Below, one piece after another: positions 8,160 through 15,101 of a stretch of 22,623 bases of DNA. The stretch spans positions 1 through 22,623 of the forward strand of contig DATMNI010000465.1 in assembly GCA_035570275.1 (NCBI GenBank), read 5' to 3'. A program made the translations under genes and the position numbers. A model generated the notes under the pieces. That model did no database searches and had not been told where the DNA came from. It saw nothing but the letters and a program-made list of their open reading frames with translations. This DNA comes from DATMNI01 sp035570275 (GTDB lineage: Bacteria > Acidobacteriota > Terriglobia > Bryobacterales > Bryobacteraceae). Numbering within the stretch: position 1 is the first letter of the stretch; every line of letters begins with the position of its first letter.

Positions 8160-8429
8160 GGTCGCGGTCCCAGCAGTGGGTCAGTTTGTGCCGTGCGTAG
8201 TCTTCACTGGAACATCATCGTCAAGCACTGACTTCTGGGCGCAGTTTGTCCCTCTTCGCCACCTTCGCCTCTTGTCTCTGGATGCGGTGCCTCGGTTCGT
8301 CCTGACGCTACGTGATTATTTACGCACCGGAGCGAGTAACGACCCAAAGTCGGGGGAGCCTAGCTTCACGGCCCGCCAATGGATGCCGGAGTCCCAACGA
8401 GGCTAGTCAAGAGAGAGAACGAAACAGCC
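8160..8429. other. Intergenic stretch without recognised genes
   Basis: No coding pattern, RNA gene or terminator is convincing here. A rightward open frame at 8176-8406 has no Shine-Dalgarno and no protein-like composition. The stretch separates the ilv operon from the toxin-antitoxin cassette. Confidence 0.5.
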
Positions 8430-8473
8430 TTGACCAAAAAGGGACGTGACATTTGGTAACAAAATTGTTACCA
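8430..8473 (+). promoter_or_regulatory. Toxin-antitoxin operator palindrome with putative -35 box
   Basis: TGGTAACAAAATTGTTACCA (8454-8473) has perfect 9-bp arms around a 2-bp centre and ends 30 bases before the toxin gene. TTGACC (8430-8435) could be a -35 element, with the palindrome then covering the -10 region, as expected for an autorepressed toxin-antitoxin promoter. No canonical -10 is visible. Confidence 0.6.
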
Positions 8474-8503
8474 TCATCTTAGTGGTGACGGCGGTCGTGT
8501 CGG

Positions 8504-8830
8504 ATGATGATCGAACTCCGCGGCTACATTGATGAATACGGAAACAAACGCTTCGCCAATTGGCTCGATGCGGCGGCCGCCGCCAAGGTGACCATCGCGC
8601 TTGCGCGTATGGCGCAGGGAAACTTCTCCAAGGTCAAGGGCGTTGGTTCCGGCGTCTTTGAGTACAAGATCGACTTCGGTCCCGGCTACCGGATTTACTT
8701 CGGCAAGGATGGCGATCGTCTTGTAATTCTGATTGGCGGCGGCGGAAAGAAACGCCAACAGCAGGACATCGTGGCCGCGCAGGTATGCTGGGCCGCGTAC
8801 AAACGAAGAAAGAGACAGGAGATTCAATAA
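8504..8830 (+). CDS. RelE/ParE-superfamily toxin (addiction-module killer type)
   Basis: A 108-residue basic protein. The core FEYKIDFGPGYRIYFGKDGD (52-71), followed by LVILIGGGGKKRQQQDI (73-89), matches the RelE-like addiction-module killer family (HigB/RelE-related, TIGR02683 type). These toxins cleave mRNA at the ribosome or otherwise block translation. The basic RIYF and GGKKRQQQDI segments are the conserved surface; a catalytic residue cannot be named safely. ATG 8504 or 8507 could be the start. The gene overlaps the next by one base (TAATG), which couples toxin and antitoxin translation. Toxin-first order fits HigB-like modules. Confidence 0.83.
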   Translation: MMIELRGYIDEYGNKRFANWLDAAAAAKVTIALARMAQGNFSKVKGVGSGVFEYKIDFGPGYRIYFGKDGDRLVILIGGGGKKRQQQDIVAAQVCWAAYKRRKRQEIQ

Positions 8831-9147
8831 TGCCCCTAACCCACGACTTCAAGGAGACCATCCGGGCCCGGGCGCAACGCGACCCGGAGTTCCGTCAGGC
8901 GCTTCTGCGCGAAGCCGTCGAGTGCATTATCAACGGCGACCTAACAACCGGTAAGTCTGTCCTGCGCGACTACGTCAACGCTACAGCCGGATTTCATGAC
9001 CTCGAAAAGCGTACGCAGATTCCCGCTAAGAGTTTGATGCGCATGCTGGGACCAAACGGCAGCCCCTCTGCCGCGAATCTTTCCAGCATCCTAACCGCGT
9101 TACAAAAAACGGAAGGCGTCCAGTTCGAGATTTCGCTGAGGCGGTAA
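8830..9147 (+). CDS. Antitoxin of the RelE-like toxin (HTH-type)
   Basis: A 105-residue protein. Residues 39-75 (TTGKSVLRDYVNATAGF, then KRTQIPAKSLMRMLGPNGSP) and 80-95 (AANLSSILTALQKTEG) follow the pattern of HTH antitoxins paired with addiction-module killer toxins; the second half is the DNA-binding domain. The ATG at 8830 shares its A with the toxin stop codon and has AGGAG at 8817-8821, eight bases upstream, so the longer open frame from 8785 is not used. It should neutralise the upstream toxin and autorepress through the palindrome at 8454-8473. Confidence 0.82.
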   Translation: MPLTHDFKETIRARAQRDPEFRQALLREAVECIINGDLTTGKSVLRDYVNATAGFHDLEKRTQIPAKSLMRMLGPNGSPSAANLSSILTALQKTEGVQFEISLRR

Positions 9148-9154
9148 ACGGAAC

Positions 9155-9556
9155 ATGAGCGTAACTGTTATAAACCCTAAGAAATATGGCCGCCTCTGTG
9201 CGGAAATCGTGCCAAAAGTGATCGAGAGCGACAAGGAATTCGACCGGCTGGTAGAGAAGATGGAAGCTTTGGATCTGAAGAAGAGGCCAACCTCGGAGGA
9301 GGAGGCGCTTTCTGCGCTGCTGGCGAGACTGATCCAGGATTATGACGACCGGTATCACGCGCTGCCGGCGCTTCCGCCGCACAAGATGATCGCCTTTCTG
9401 ATGGAGCAGCGTTCACTCCGCCAGGCGGACCTTCTCCCCGTCTTCGGGTCCCGGAGCGTCGTATCCGATGTACTGAATGGCAAACGCGAGCCGAGCAAAG
9501 CTCACGTCCGTAAGCTGGCCGAATTCTTTCATATCTCCGCGGAAGTGTTCCTCTAA
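9155..9556 (+). CDS. HigA-type antitoxin/HTH regulator without a HigB partner
   Basis: A 133-residue protein of the HigA (COG5499-type) family: a helical N-terminal region (10-70, with EEEALSALLARLIQDYDDRY), then PPHKMIAFLMEQRSLRQADLL and a XRE helix-turn-helix at about 76-130 (FGSRSVVSDVLNGKREPSKAHVRKLAEFF as its recognition part). It starts seven bases after the preceding antitoxin stop, so it is probably in the same transcript. HigA proteins of this type are normally encoded behind a HigB toxin; here only the RelE-like toxin/antitoxin pair precedes it and nothing recognisable follows. It may be an orphan antitoxin or an extra regulator of the cassette. Confidence 0.8.
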   Translation: MSVTVINPKKYGRLCAEIVPKVIESDKEFDRLVEKMEALDLKKRPTSEEEALSALLARLIQDYDDRYHALPALPPHKMIAFLMEQRSLRQADLLPVFGSRSVVSDVLNGKREPSKAHVRKLAEFFHISAEVFL

Positions 9557-9873
9557 CCCGCCGTACTCACGGGCGTTCATTTCTTCGATGTGGATGTGGC
9601 CGGCCGATCCTGTCGATTCCGCCCGTGCTCATAATGCTTCCCAATCTGGTCGGATGCGGCCGGGTTCAGGAATTGCACACTGTCATCTGAAGAGGCCATA
9701 AAGACCGTTCTGAGTGTTGCCATCGAGAAACTCATGGCCTCTGCGTGCCTTCTTCGGCTATAGGCAGCGTCAACGCTTTCCACCGCCTCGCTCGGAGAGT
9801 TATATCCGTGAGGGGCGCGCCGATGGTTTCTGGGCCGCGACGGGCGCGTGCGCAGCGTTCAGGGGTAACCTCT
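9557..9873. other. Intergenic stretch with a short cimA-like segment
   Basis: No gene is supported between the HigA-like gene and the convergent permease gene. Bases 9571-9594 match 7715-7738 inside cimA at 23 of 24 positions. A leftward open frame (9577-9783) includes VQFLNPAASDQIG, vaguely PAS-like, but is too short and isolated to call. Confidence 0.5.
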
Positions 9874-12342
9874 CTACTCCGCGCGCAAAGCCTCAACCGG
9901 GTTCACGGTTGACGCGCGGTGTGCCGGGACATAACTGGCTGCTGCGGCGGCGGCGAGCAGGCCGGCGGATACGGCGGCGTAGGTGAGCGGGTCCACCGGG
10001 CTGATTTCAAATAGCAGGGACACCATGAGGCGGGTCAGCCCGGCGGCCGCCGCGAGGCCCAACGCCACGCCGATCGCGGTGAGGAACAGGCCATGGCGGA
10101 CCACCATGGCTTTCAACCCGCCGAGGGGCGCGCCCAGGGCGATTCGAATGCCCAGCTCGCGCGTCCGCTGCGAAACGGAATACGAAATAACGCCGTAAAT
10201 CCCTACGATGCCGAGCAGCAGCGCCATGGCGCCGGCGATGGCGAGCATCACCAGCGTGAACGAACTGCGCGCCATGGATCCGCGGAAGATTTCCTCCATG
10301 GTGCGGATGCGGGCCAGCGGGAGATCGGAATTAACGGACCAGACCGCCTGGCGGATTTCCTTGAGAAGACTCTCGGAGCCGGCGCGGCTGGATCGGATGG
10401 TATACACGACGCCGCGTTGCAGGAACGTCTCGTTGCCCCAGAAGTTCGTCATCATGAGCGGCCAATAGACAGTTGCCGGCTGCTTCTGATCGGCGCCACT
10501 AAGACGGACGTCCTCGACCACGCCAACGATCTCGCGCCACTGGTCTTTCATGCCTTCGCGGATGCGCTTGCCCAGCGCCGCGGCGGGATTGCGCCAAAGT
10601 TCACGCGCCAGGTTCTCGGAGACAAGGGTTACGGGTCTTTTGTCGTAGAGGTCGGTCCAGGTGATATCGCGTCCGGCGATGAGCCGGGTTCCCATGGTCT
10701 GGAAAAAGCCTGGCGTGACGAATTTGAATCGGCGCAGAGGAGGCAGTTGCGCCTCCGCATAGACGCGGTCCTCGGCATAGAGCAGATCGGTACTGTCGTT
10801 TCCATCGGCGGGCACGGAGTTGGCAAACGCGGCCGAGGAAACACCGGGAATGGCGGAGACTCTTCGCAGAATCTCCTGGAACATGCGGACCGTTTGCTCG
10901 GGTTGCTTGACTTGGGCTTCCGGGATGTAGAGGCGCATCGTCTGCAATCGAACCGCATCGGTGAATCCAGGGTTGACGTGCCTCAATGCCTGAAATGTGC
11001 GGATCATCAGGCCGGAGCCGATCAATAAAACGACGGCCAGGGCGGTTTGCAACACGACCAGTGTATTGCGCGCGCGATGGCGCTCTTTGCTCTGGCTCAG
11101 CGTTCGTCCACCGCCCCGCAACGTGGCCGCAACGCGGGGCGTTGCGTATTTGAGCACGGGAATCAGTCCGAACAGGAGTCCGGCCACCAGCGAAACAGCC
11201 AGTGTGAACAATAGCACCAGCGGATCGATGGTAATGTTTTCGAGACGGGGCAGATACTTCGGCCCGATAGCCACCAACAGACGCAGCGCCGCATACGCCA
11301 GGCCGAGCCCGGCGGCGCCGCCGAGAAGTCCGAGAAAAACACTTTCCATGAGAAGTTCCGCGGCGATCTGGGACGAGCTTGCGCCCAGAGCCACGCGGAC
11401 GGCCAGTTCCTGCTGGCGTCCTTCGGCCCGGACCAGAAGCAGGTTGGCAACGTTGGCGCAGGCGATCAGCAGCACTACCCCGATACTCCCCATCAGCACC
11501 CAGAGGACCTTGGCCAGTTCGCCGACTACGTCCTGTTTCAGCGGGCGCACCGCGGGCTGAATGCCGGCCTGTTCGAACAGCTTGGCGCTGAAGCCGGGCG
11601 GCGGCGGAAACCTGGTGTTGACTATCGGGATCATGCGCCGGACATCGGCGTTGGCCTGTGCCAGAGTAACGCCCGGTTTGAGCCGTGCGATGGGGTTGAA
11701 GCTGAAGTTTCCGAGAGTAACCTTACTGCGATTGAAGCGCAAGGGGAAGATGAGATCGGGTTTCTCTTCCAGGAACCGAAAGCCTGGCGGCATGACGCCG
11801 ATAATCTCCCTGGCCTCGCCCTCCACCAGGATTCGCCGTCCGATGGCCGATCGCTCGCCGCCGAACCAGCGCTGCCAGTACCCATGGGTCAGGATGACTG
11901 TCTGGGGACTATCGGGGCTATCGTCTTTCGCGGTGAACCAGCGGCCCAGAGCCGGTTGGATGCCGATCGCGTTGAGGACGCCTTCGGTGACCGAAAGGCT
12001 CGGCACCTGTTCCGGGGCCGCGAGGCCGGTTACGCTGACGCTGCCGCCGGTCCAGGCACCGATCTGTTCGAACGACCGGTTCTCGTCGCGAAACGTAAAG
12101 TAGTCGGATGGCGATAACTCCATCTTGCTCAGATTGAGGGCGGGCGCGGTTTGCCAAGGGGCGACCAGTGCTTCGGGATCGCGATACGGGAGCGGCTTGA
12201 GCAGGATGCCGTTGATCACGCTGAACATGGCGGTGTTGGCGCCCACTCCAATGCCGACTGTGAGAAGCGTCACGGCCGTGAACATGGGCGAATGCCGCAG
12301 TCTACGCAACACGTGAAGGAAGCGATTGTTCACGAATGCCAA
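9874..12342 (-). CDS. Orphan ABC-type permease of the ADOP (acidobacterial duplicated FtsX/MacB) family
   Basis: An 822-residue membrane protein with the duplicated layout of the ADOP family. A first transmembrane segment near residues 20-44 with GVGANTAMFSVINGILLKPL is followed by a periplasmic MacB-like core domain (about 50-260), an FtsX block of three to four membrane segments (about 275-430), a second periplasmic domain (about 450-680) and a second FtsX block (about 695-815) ending in the family-typical NPVEALRAE. No ATPase gene is adjacent, consistent with an orphan permease, so the transported substrate and energy source are unknown. The start is TTG at 12340-12342, supported by a perfect AGGAGG (complement of 12351-12356) eight bases upstream. 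No PadR-type regulator lies next to it. Confidence 0.93.
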   Translation of the reverse strand: MAFVNNRFLHVLRRLRHSPMFTAVTLLTVGIGVGANTAMFSVINGILLKPLPYRDPEALVAPWQTAPALNLSKMELSPSDYFTFRDENRSFEQIGAWTGGSVSVTGLAAPEQVPSLSVTEGVLNAIGIQPALGRWFTAKDDSPDSPQTVILTHGYWQRWFGGERSAIGRRILVEGEAREIIGVMPPGFRFLEEKPDLIFPLRFNRSKVTLGNFSFNPIARLKPGVTLAQANADVRRMIPIVNTRFPPPPGFSAKLFEQAGIQPAVRPLKQDVVGELAKVLWVLMGSIGVVLLIACANVANLLLVRAEGRQQELAVRVALGASSSQIAAELLMESVFLGLLGGAAGLGLAYAALRLLVAIGPKYLPRLENITIDPLVLLFTLAVSLVAGLLFGLIPVLKYATPRVAATLRGGGRTLSQSKERHRARNTLVVLQTALAVVLLIGSGLMIRTFQALRHVNPGFTDAVRLQTMRLYIPEAQVKQPEQTVRMFQEILRRVSAIPGVSSAAFANSVPADGNDSTDLLYAEDRVYAEAQLPPLRRFKFVTPGFFQTMGTRLIAGRDITWTDLYDKRPVTLVSENLARELWRNPAAALGKRIREGMKDQWREIVGVVEDVRLSGADQKQPATVYWPLMMTNFWGNETFLQRGVVYTIRSSRAGSESLLKEIRQAVWSVNSDLPLARIRTMEEIFRGSMARSSFTLVMLAIAGAMALLLGIVGIYGVISYSVSQRTRELGIRIALGAPLGGLKAMVVRHGLFLTAIGVALGLAAAAGLTRLMVSLLFEISPVDPLTYAAVSAGLLAAAAAASYVPAHRASTVNPVEALRAE

Positions 12343-12356
12343 GGTGCTAACCTCCT

Positions 12357-12600
12357 GCCGCCAGAAACCGATGTTGGATGGGGCTATGAGTTACTACGAT
12401 GCAGCGCGGGCGAAGTTCGCAATTTCTTGAAGGGCGGCGTTTTCCTCGGCCACCACGGCGCCGGATGGGTCGCTGTCGATTTCGTACTGACGGACCCGCC
12501 CTGGCTCAAACCAGCCCTCGGCGAATGTTCCGCGTCCCCCGCCGTGACAGCTTCGCAATAGCTTCTATTGGCTGGCCACACGCTGACAAGTTCCTATTTG
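12357..12600. other. Spacer between divergent ADOP permease and hipBA
   Basis: It should hold the leftward promoter of the permease gene and the distal control region of hipBA. I see no protein-coding pattern and no clear leftward promoter hexamers. Confidence 0.4.
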
Positions 12601-12621
12601 GATACAATCGGGCACATCACA

Positions 12622-12635
12622 TTCCCGAGCGGGAA
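12622..12635 (+). promoter_or_regulatory. HipB operator-like palindrome O1
   Basis: TTCCCGAGCGGGAA, a perfect palindrome apart from its 2-bp centre, extending to ATTCCCG/CGGGAAT. It is the most distal of three related sites and lies about 98 bp before the presumed hipB transcription start. Confidence 0.6.
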
Positions 12636-12671
12636 TAACCTGGCCCGCAAGGCGGTTATCCATCAACAAAC

Positions 12672-12685
12672 TTCCCGTACGGTAA
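12672..12685 (+). promoter_or_regulatory. HipB operator-like palindrome O2
   Basis: TTCCCGTACGGTAA, palindromic except at one symmetric pair (TTnCCGTACGGnAA). It shares 17 identical bases (TTCCCGTACGGTAACAT) with O3 and is exactly 50 bp from both neighbours, just upstream of where a -35 element would be. Confidence 0.7.
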
Positions 12686-12711
12686 CATTCCCCCTGCATT
12701 TCGCTTGCAAC

Positions 12712-12720
12712 TGCTACAAT
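12712..12720 (+). promoter_or_regulatory. Extended -10 promoter of hipBA
   Basis: TGCTACAAT is an extended -10 element (TGn followed by TACAAT). No good -35 lies 16-18 bp upstream, which is typical of extended -10 promoters. Transcription would start near 12727, inside O3. Confidence 0.55.
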
Positions 12721-12721
12721 A

Positions 12722-12735
12722 TTCCCGTACGGTAA
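12722..12735 (+). promoter_or_regulatory. HipB operator-like palindrome O3
   Basis: A second exact copy of TTCCCGTACGGTAA. It begins one base after the -10 box and covers the presumed start site, so binding here would block transcription directly. Confidence 0.7.
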
Positions 12736-12753
12736 CATCCTGGAGGCTAGCCG

Positions 12754-12975
12754 TTGAAATACACGCCCGCGGAGATCGGCAAACTGATCCGGGACACCCG
12801 CCAAGAGCTGGGCGTCACGCAGAAGGATCTCGCCCTGACCTCCGGCACGGGGTTGCGGTTCATCATCGATCTCGAAAAAGGCAAGGAAACCTGCGAGATC
12901 GGAAAAGCGCTGGCAATCCTGAATACGCTCGGGATCAAGATCACTCTGACGCCGCCGTCAGCCAAGGAGGAGTAA
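12754..12975 (+). CDS. hipB: HipB-type antitoxin/repressor
   Basis: A 73-residue XRE-family protein: helix-turn-helix at about 7-60 (IGKLIRDTRQELGVTQKDLA and then LRFIIDLEKGKETCEIGKAL), ending in a beta strand (IKITLTPP) that in HipB contributes to dimerisation. It should bind HipA, inhibit it and repress its own operon through O1-O3. Start codon TTG at 12754, with GGAGG at 12742-12746 seven bases upstream. It is followed by hipA after three bases, and the hipA ribosome binding site overlaps its end. Confidence 0.9.
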   Translation: MKYTPAEIGKLIRDTRQELGVTQKDLALTSGTGLRFIIDLEKGKETCEIGKALAILNTLGIKITLTPPSAKEE

Positions 12976-12978
12976 GCC

Positions 12979-14256
12979 ATGGCAAGAACCCTCGATGTCT
13001 ACCGCCACCATGATCTCGTCGGCCATCTTATTCAGGACGAAGGCGGGGGAATGGTATTCGATTACTTGGAAAGCTGGCTGAACAGGCCCGGCGCCACACC
13101 CCTGTCACAATCGCTGCCTCTGCGCACGAAACGCTTCAAGCACAAAGAATGCCGGGGCTACTTCGCCGGTATTCTGCCGGAAGAGGCCAAGCGCGAAATC
13201 ATCGCTCGCAATCTCGGCATCAGCGCGCGCAACGATTACGCGATGCTGGAGCGGATCGGCGGCGAATGCGCGGGTGCGGTCACTTTCATTCCGGCAGGGC
13301 AGGCCCTGCCGGAGCGGAATTACACCTATCGCAGGCTCTCGGCAGAGGAACTCGCGGCGATCCTCAAGGAACTCCCGAAGCGCCCGCTGCTGGCGGGTGA
13401 GGAGGGAATCCGGCTTTCGCTTGCCGGGGCGCAGGACAAGGTCGCCGTGCGCATGGAGAACGGTGAGGTCTGCCTTCCCCTCGGCGGAGCGCCTAGCACG
13501 CATATCCTCAAGCCCGCCGCGGAGCGTTTCGATGGCGTTGTTTTCAACGAAGCGCTGTGCATGAAACTGGCCGCCGAAGCCGGTCTGCCGGCGGCCTCGG
13601 TGGAGACGATGAACGTCAATGGCATGGACTGCCTGATCGTGGAGCGCTATGACCGGATTCACAAGCAGGGGCCGCCGGGTGCGGAGCCCGTGCTCGAACG
13701 GCTTCATCAGGAGGATTTCTGCCAGGCACAGGGCATTGTCTCCGAACACAAATATCAAAAGGAGGGCGGCCCATCCCTTAAGCAATGTTTCGGGCTGCTG
13801 CGCGAGGTATCAAGCGCGCCGGTCATCGATCTGGCGCGCCTCCTCGAAGCGGTGATTTACAACTACCTCGTTGGCAACAACGACGCGCACGGCAAGAATT
13901 TCTCGCTGCTCTATCGCGGCGTCGGGACTGCAAACCTCGGGACTGCAAACCTGGAGATCGGGCTCGCGCCGCTCTACGATGTCGTCAGCACCTTGTACTA
14001 TCCCGCGCTCAGCCGGGACATGGCCATGAAGATCGGCGGCGAATATTCGTCGGAGAAGGTGACCGCCAGAAACTTCGAGCATCTGGCCGAAGAGGCGGGC
14101 CTGGGCAAGCCCCTGGTGCGCGGCCGCGTGCCGGAAATGGCCGAAAGGGTCATCGCCGCTCTGGCGAGAGTGGACATCGCGCACCCGGTCGCTGAAAAGG
14201 TAGCGGGGCTGATACGACAACGCTCGGAAAAAGTCCGGGACAGTTTTCGGAACTGA
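12979..14256 (+). CDS. hipA: HipA-type Ser/Thr kinase toxin
   Basis: A 425-residue HipA kinase. The N-terminal couple_hipA domain spans about 1-105. SLAGAQDK (147-154) is the P-loop with Ser147 in the position of the autophosphorylation site, THILKP (174-179) carries the ATP lysine K178, NNDAHGKN (300-307) is the catalytic loop with D302, and LYDV (332-335) holds the metal-binding D334. In E. coli HipA phosphorylates glutamyl-tRNA synthetase and induces dormancy; the target here is unknown. All catalytic elements appear intact, so it should be active. A perfect 15-bp tandem duplication adds a second GTANL between the catalytic loop and D334. The start ATG follows GGAGG overlapping the hipB end. 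Confidence 0.93.
   Translation: MARTLDVYRHHDLVGHLIQDEGGGMVFDYLESWLNRPGATPLSQSLPLRTKRFKHKECRGYFAGILPEEAKREIIARNLGISARNDYAMLERIGGECAGAVTFIPAGQALPERNYTYRRLSAEELAAILKELPKRPLLAGEEGIRLSLAGAQDKVAVRMENGEVCLPLGGAPSTHILKPAAERFDGVVFNEALCMKLAAEAGLPAASVETMNVNGMDCLIVERYDRIHKQGPPGAEPVLERLHQEDFCQAQGIVSEHKYQKEGGPSLKQCFGLLREVSSAPVIDLARLLEAVIYNYLVGNNDAHGKNFSLLYRGVGTANLGTANLEIGLAPLYDVVSTLYYPALSRDMAMKIGGEYSSEKVTARNFEHLAEEAGLGKPLVRGRVPEMAERVIAALARVDIAHPVAEKVAGLIRQRSEKVRDSFRN
13923..13952 (+). repeat. Perfect 15-bp tandem duplication within hipA
   Basis: CGGGACTGCAAACCT occurs twice in direct succession (13923-13937 and 13938-13952), producing GTANLGTANL in the protein at about residues 316-325. Because the unit is a multiple of three, loss or gain keeps the frame. 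Confidence 0.9.
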
Positions 14257-14263
14257 ACCGTTG

Positions 14264-14443
14264 ATGAAGAAACGAGAAGACTCGTATGAGGGAGAGCCCG
14301 TTGATATTACTCCCCACATTAAGCTTCGCTCTGGCAGCGAGCACTTCAGGATTTATTTCGGCGTGTTGCAGTCGAAGAAGTTGCTGGTTGTAGGAGAATG
14401 CATCGATCATATGGAAACGGCCGGAACACGCCGCAGGGGCTAA
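14264..14443 (+). CDS. Small hypothetical protein behind hipA
   Basis: A 59-residue ORF starting seven bases after the hipA stop on the same strand, so it could be a third gene of the hip operon. The central part, GSEHFRIYFGVLQSKKLLVVGECIDHMETA, alternates like two beta strands and loosely recalls short RelE-fold or recombinase-associated small proteins, but I do not recognise a family. It has no clear Shine-Dalgarno; TTG 14261 is an alternative start. It may be a real small protein or the remnant of a toxin. Confidence 0.42.
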   Translation: MKKREDSYEGEPVDITPHIKLRSGSEHFRIYFGVLQSKKLLVVGECIDHMETAGTRRRG

Positions 14444-14523
14444 ATAACTAACATCACAGTCCTCTGCCCGAGCGAGCAGCTACGACAACTCTCACCGCTA
14501 TTATCGCCGAATCTCCAGAACGG

Positions 14524-14871
14524 CTACTTGCCCAGGTATCCGAGCCAGCCGAGGAGGCCCGCAAACACGACGTCGAATTGTTCGGGGGGCTTCAGTGTTC
14601 CGAGCTTCCGCATCGCCCTCACGTTCGGGTATGTAGCGACATTCTGGACAAGGAATGCACCTGGTCTCAAGAACGGCGCATTGATCGGAATCTCGTATCG
14701 GGAACCTCGCAGACTGGTTGTGTGCGGAATAATTGTAATCAGGGCTCGGTCAAGGTCTCCGTAGGGAACGCTTGCGATCAAAGCCGGACGAACCTTTTCG
14801 GCCATTCCCAGGTCGAACAGCCAAACCTCACCTCTGGCTGGCGTTATTCTCTTCGGCGTCCAGGCACGCAA
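14524..14871 (-). CDS. MazF/PemK-family mRNA interferase toxin
   Basis: A toxin of about 105-115 residues with the MazF fold pattern: RGEVWLFDLG (13-22), RPALIAS (28-34, Arg28 in the catalytic position), IIPHTTSLRGSRYEIPI (47-63, Thr51/52 in the active loop) and FLVQNVATYPN (73-83). MazF-type toxins cleave single-stranded RNA sequence-specifically. The longest start is TTG at 14871, giving a 44-bp overlap with the upstream antitoxin; a start nearer RGEVW would be more usual but offers only ATA or ACG codons. It is convergent with the hip operon. The antitoxin precedes it on the same strand. Confidence 0.85.
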   Translation of the reverse strand: MRAWTPKRITPARGEVWLFDLGMAEKVRPALIASVPYGDLDRALITIIPHTTSLRGSRYEIPINAPFLRPGAFLVQNVATYPNVRAMRKLGTLKPPEQFDVVFAGLLGWLGYLGK

Positions 14872-15025
14872 ATAGCTGGTCGGCAGCGTGCGCCGTTTCG
14901 TCGTCGTCCAGCGCCCCGGAATCGAATGGAATTGTCCGTCGCAGGAACTCTACCGTAAAAATCCGTTTCTCCGTTTCCGGAAGAAATTCAAATGCATCGA
15001 GAAGCTCGGCCGTCTGCTTGCTCAT
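14828..15025 (-). CDS. Antitoxin-like partner of the MazF toxin
   Basis: A 65-residue acidic, helical protein (LLDAFEFLPETEKRIFTVEF near the N-terminus; ALDDDETAHAADQLFACLDAEE towards the C-terminus). Small acidic proteins of this pattern are found directly upstream of MazF/PemK toxins in Acidobacteria and Planctomycetes. It is not a SpoVT/AbrB-type MazE by sequence, so DNA binding is doubtful. It starts with ATG at 15025 and its 3' end overlaps the toxin gene, suggesting translational coupling. Assignment rests mainly on position. Confidence 0.65.
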   Translation of the reverse strand: MSKQTAELLDAFEFLPETEKRIFTVEFLRRTIPFDSGALDDDETAHAADQLFACLDAEENNASQR

Positions 15026-15101
15026 ACTTCTACGCTACCTTTTCCGCTTTCCGCGGCAAGTGAGGCGCCCAGTCCTTCGTCTGGCGATCCATTCCTCCGT
15101 C

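Noticed and set aside
8176..8406. A 76-codon rightward open frame after cimA
   Set aside because: No Shine-Dalgarno, no protein-like pattern and no homology I recognise.
9577..9783. A leftward 68-codon frame with a PAS-like VQFLNPAA stretch
   Set aside because: The resemblance covers about eight residues and the rest shows no domain; chance is more likely than a remnant.
12357..12600. A PadR-type regulator gene beside the ADOP permease
   Set aside because: ADOP genes often have one, but no frame here encodes a winged-helix protein.
12583..12608. CTGACA and TACAAT as a second hipBA promoter before O1
   Set aside because: The spacer is only 14 bp, too short for a sigma-70 promoter; the extended -10 at 12712-12720 is better placed.
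8454..12735. GGTAAC shared by the toxin-antitoxin palindrome (8455-8460) and the hip operators
   Set aside because: Only six bases are common and the symmetry of the two sites differs, so cross-regulation between the modules is not supported.
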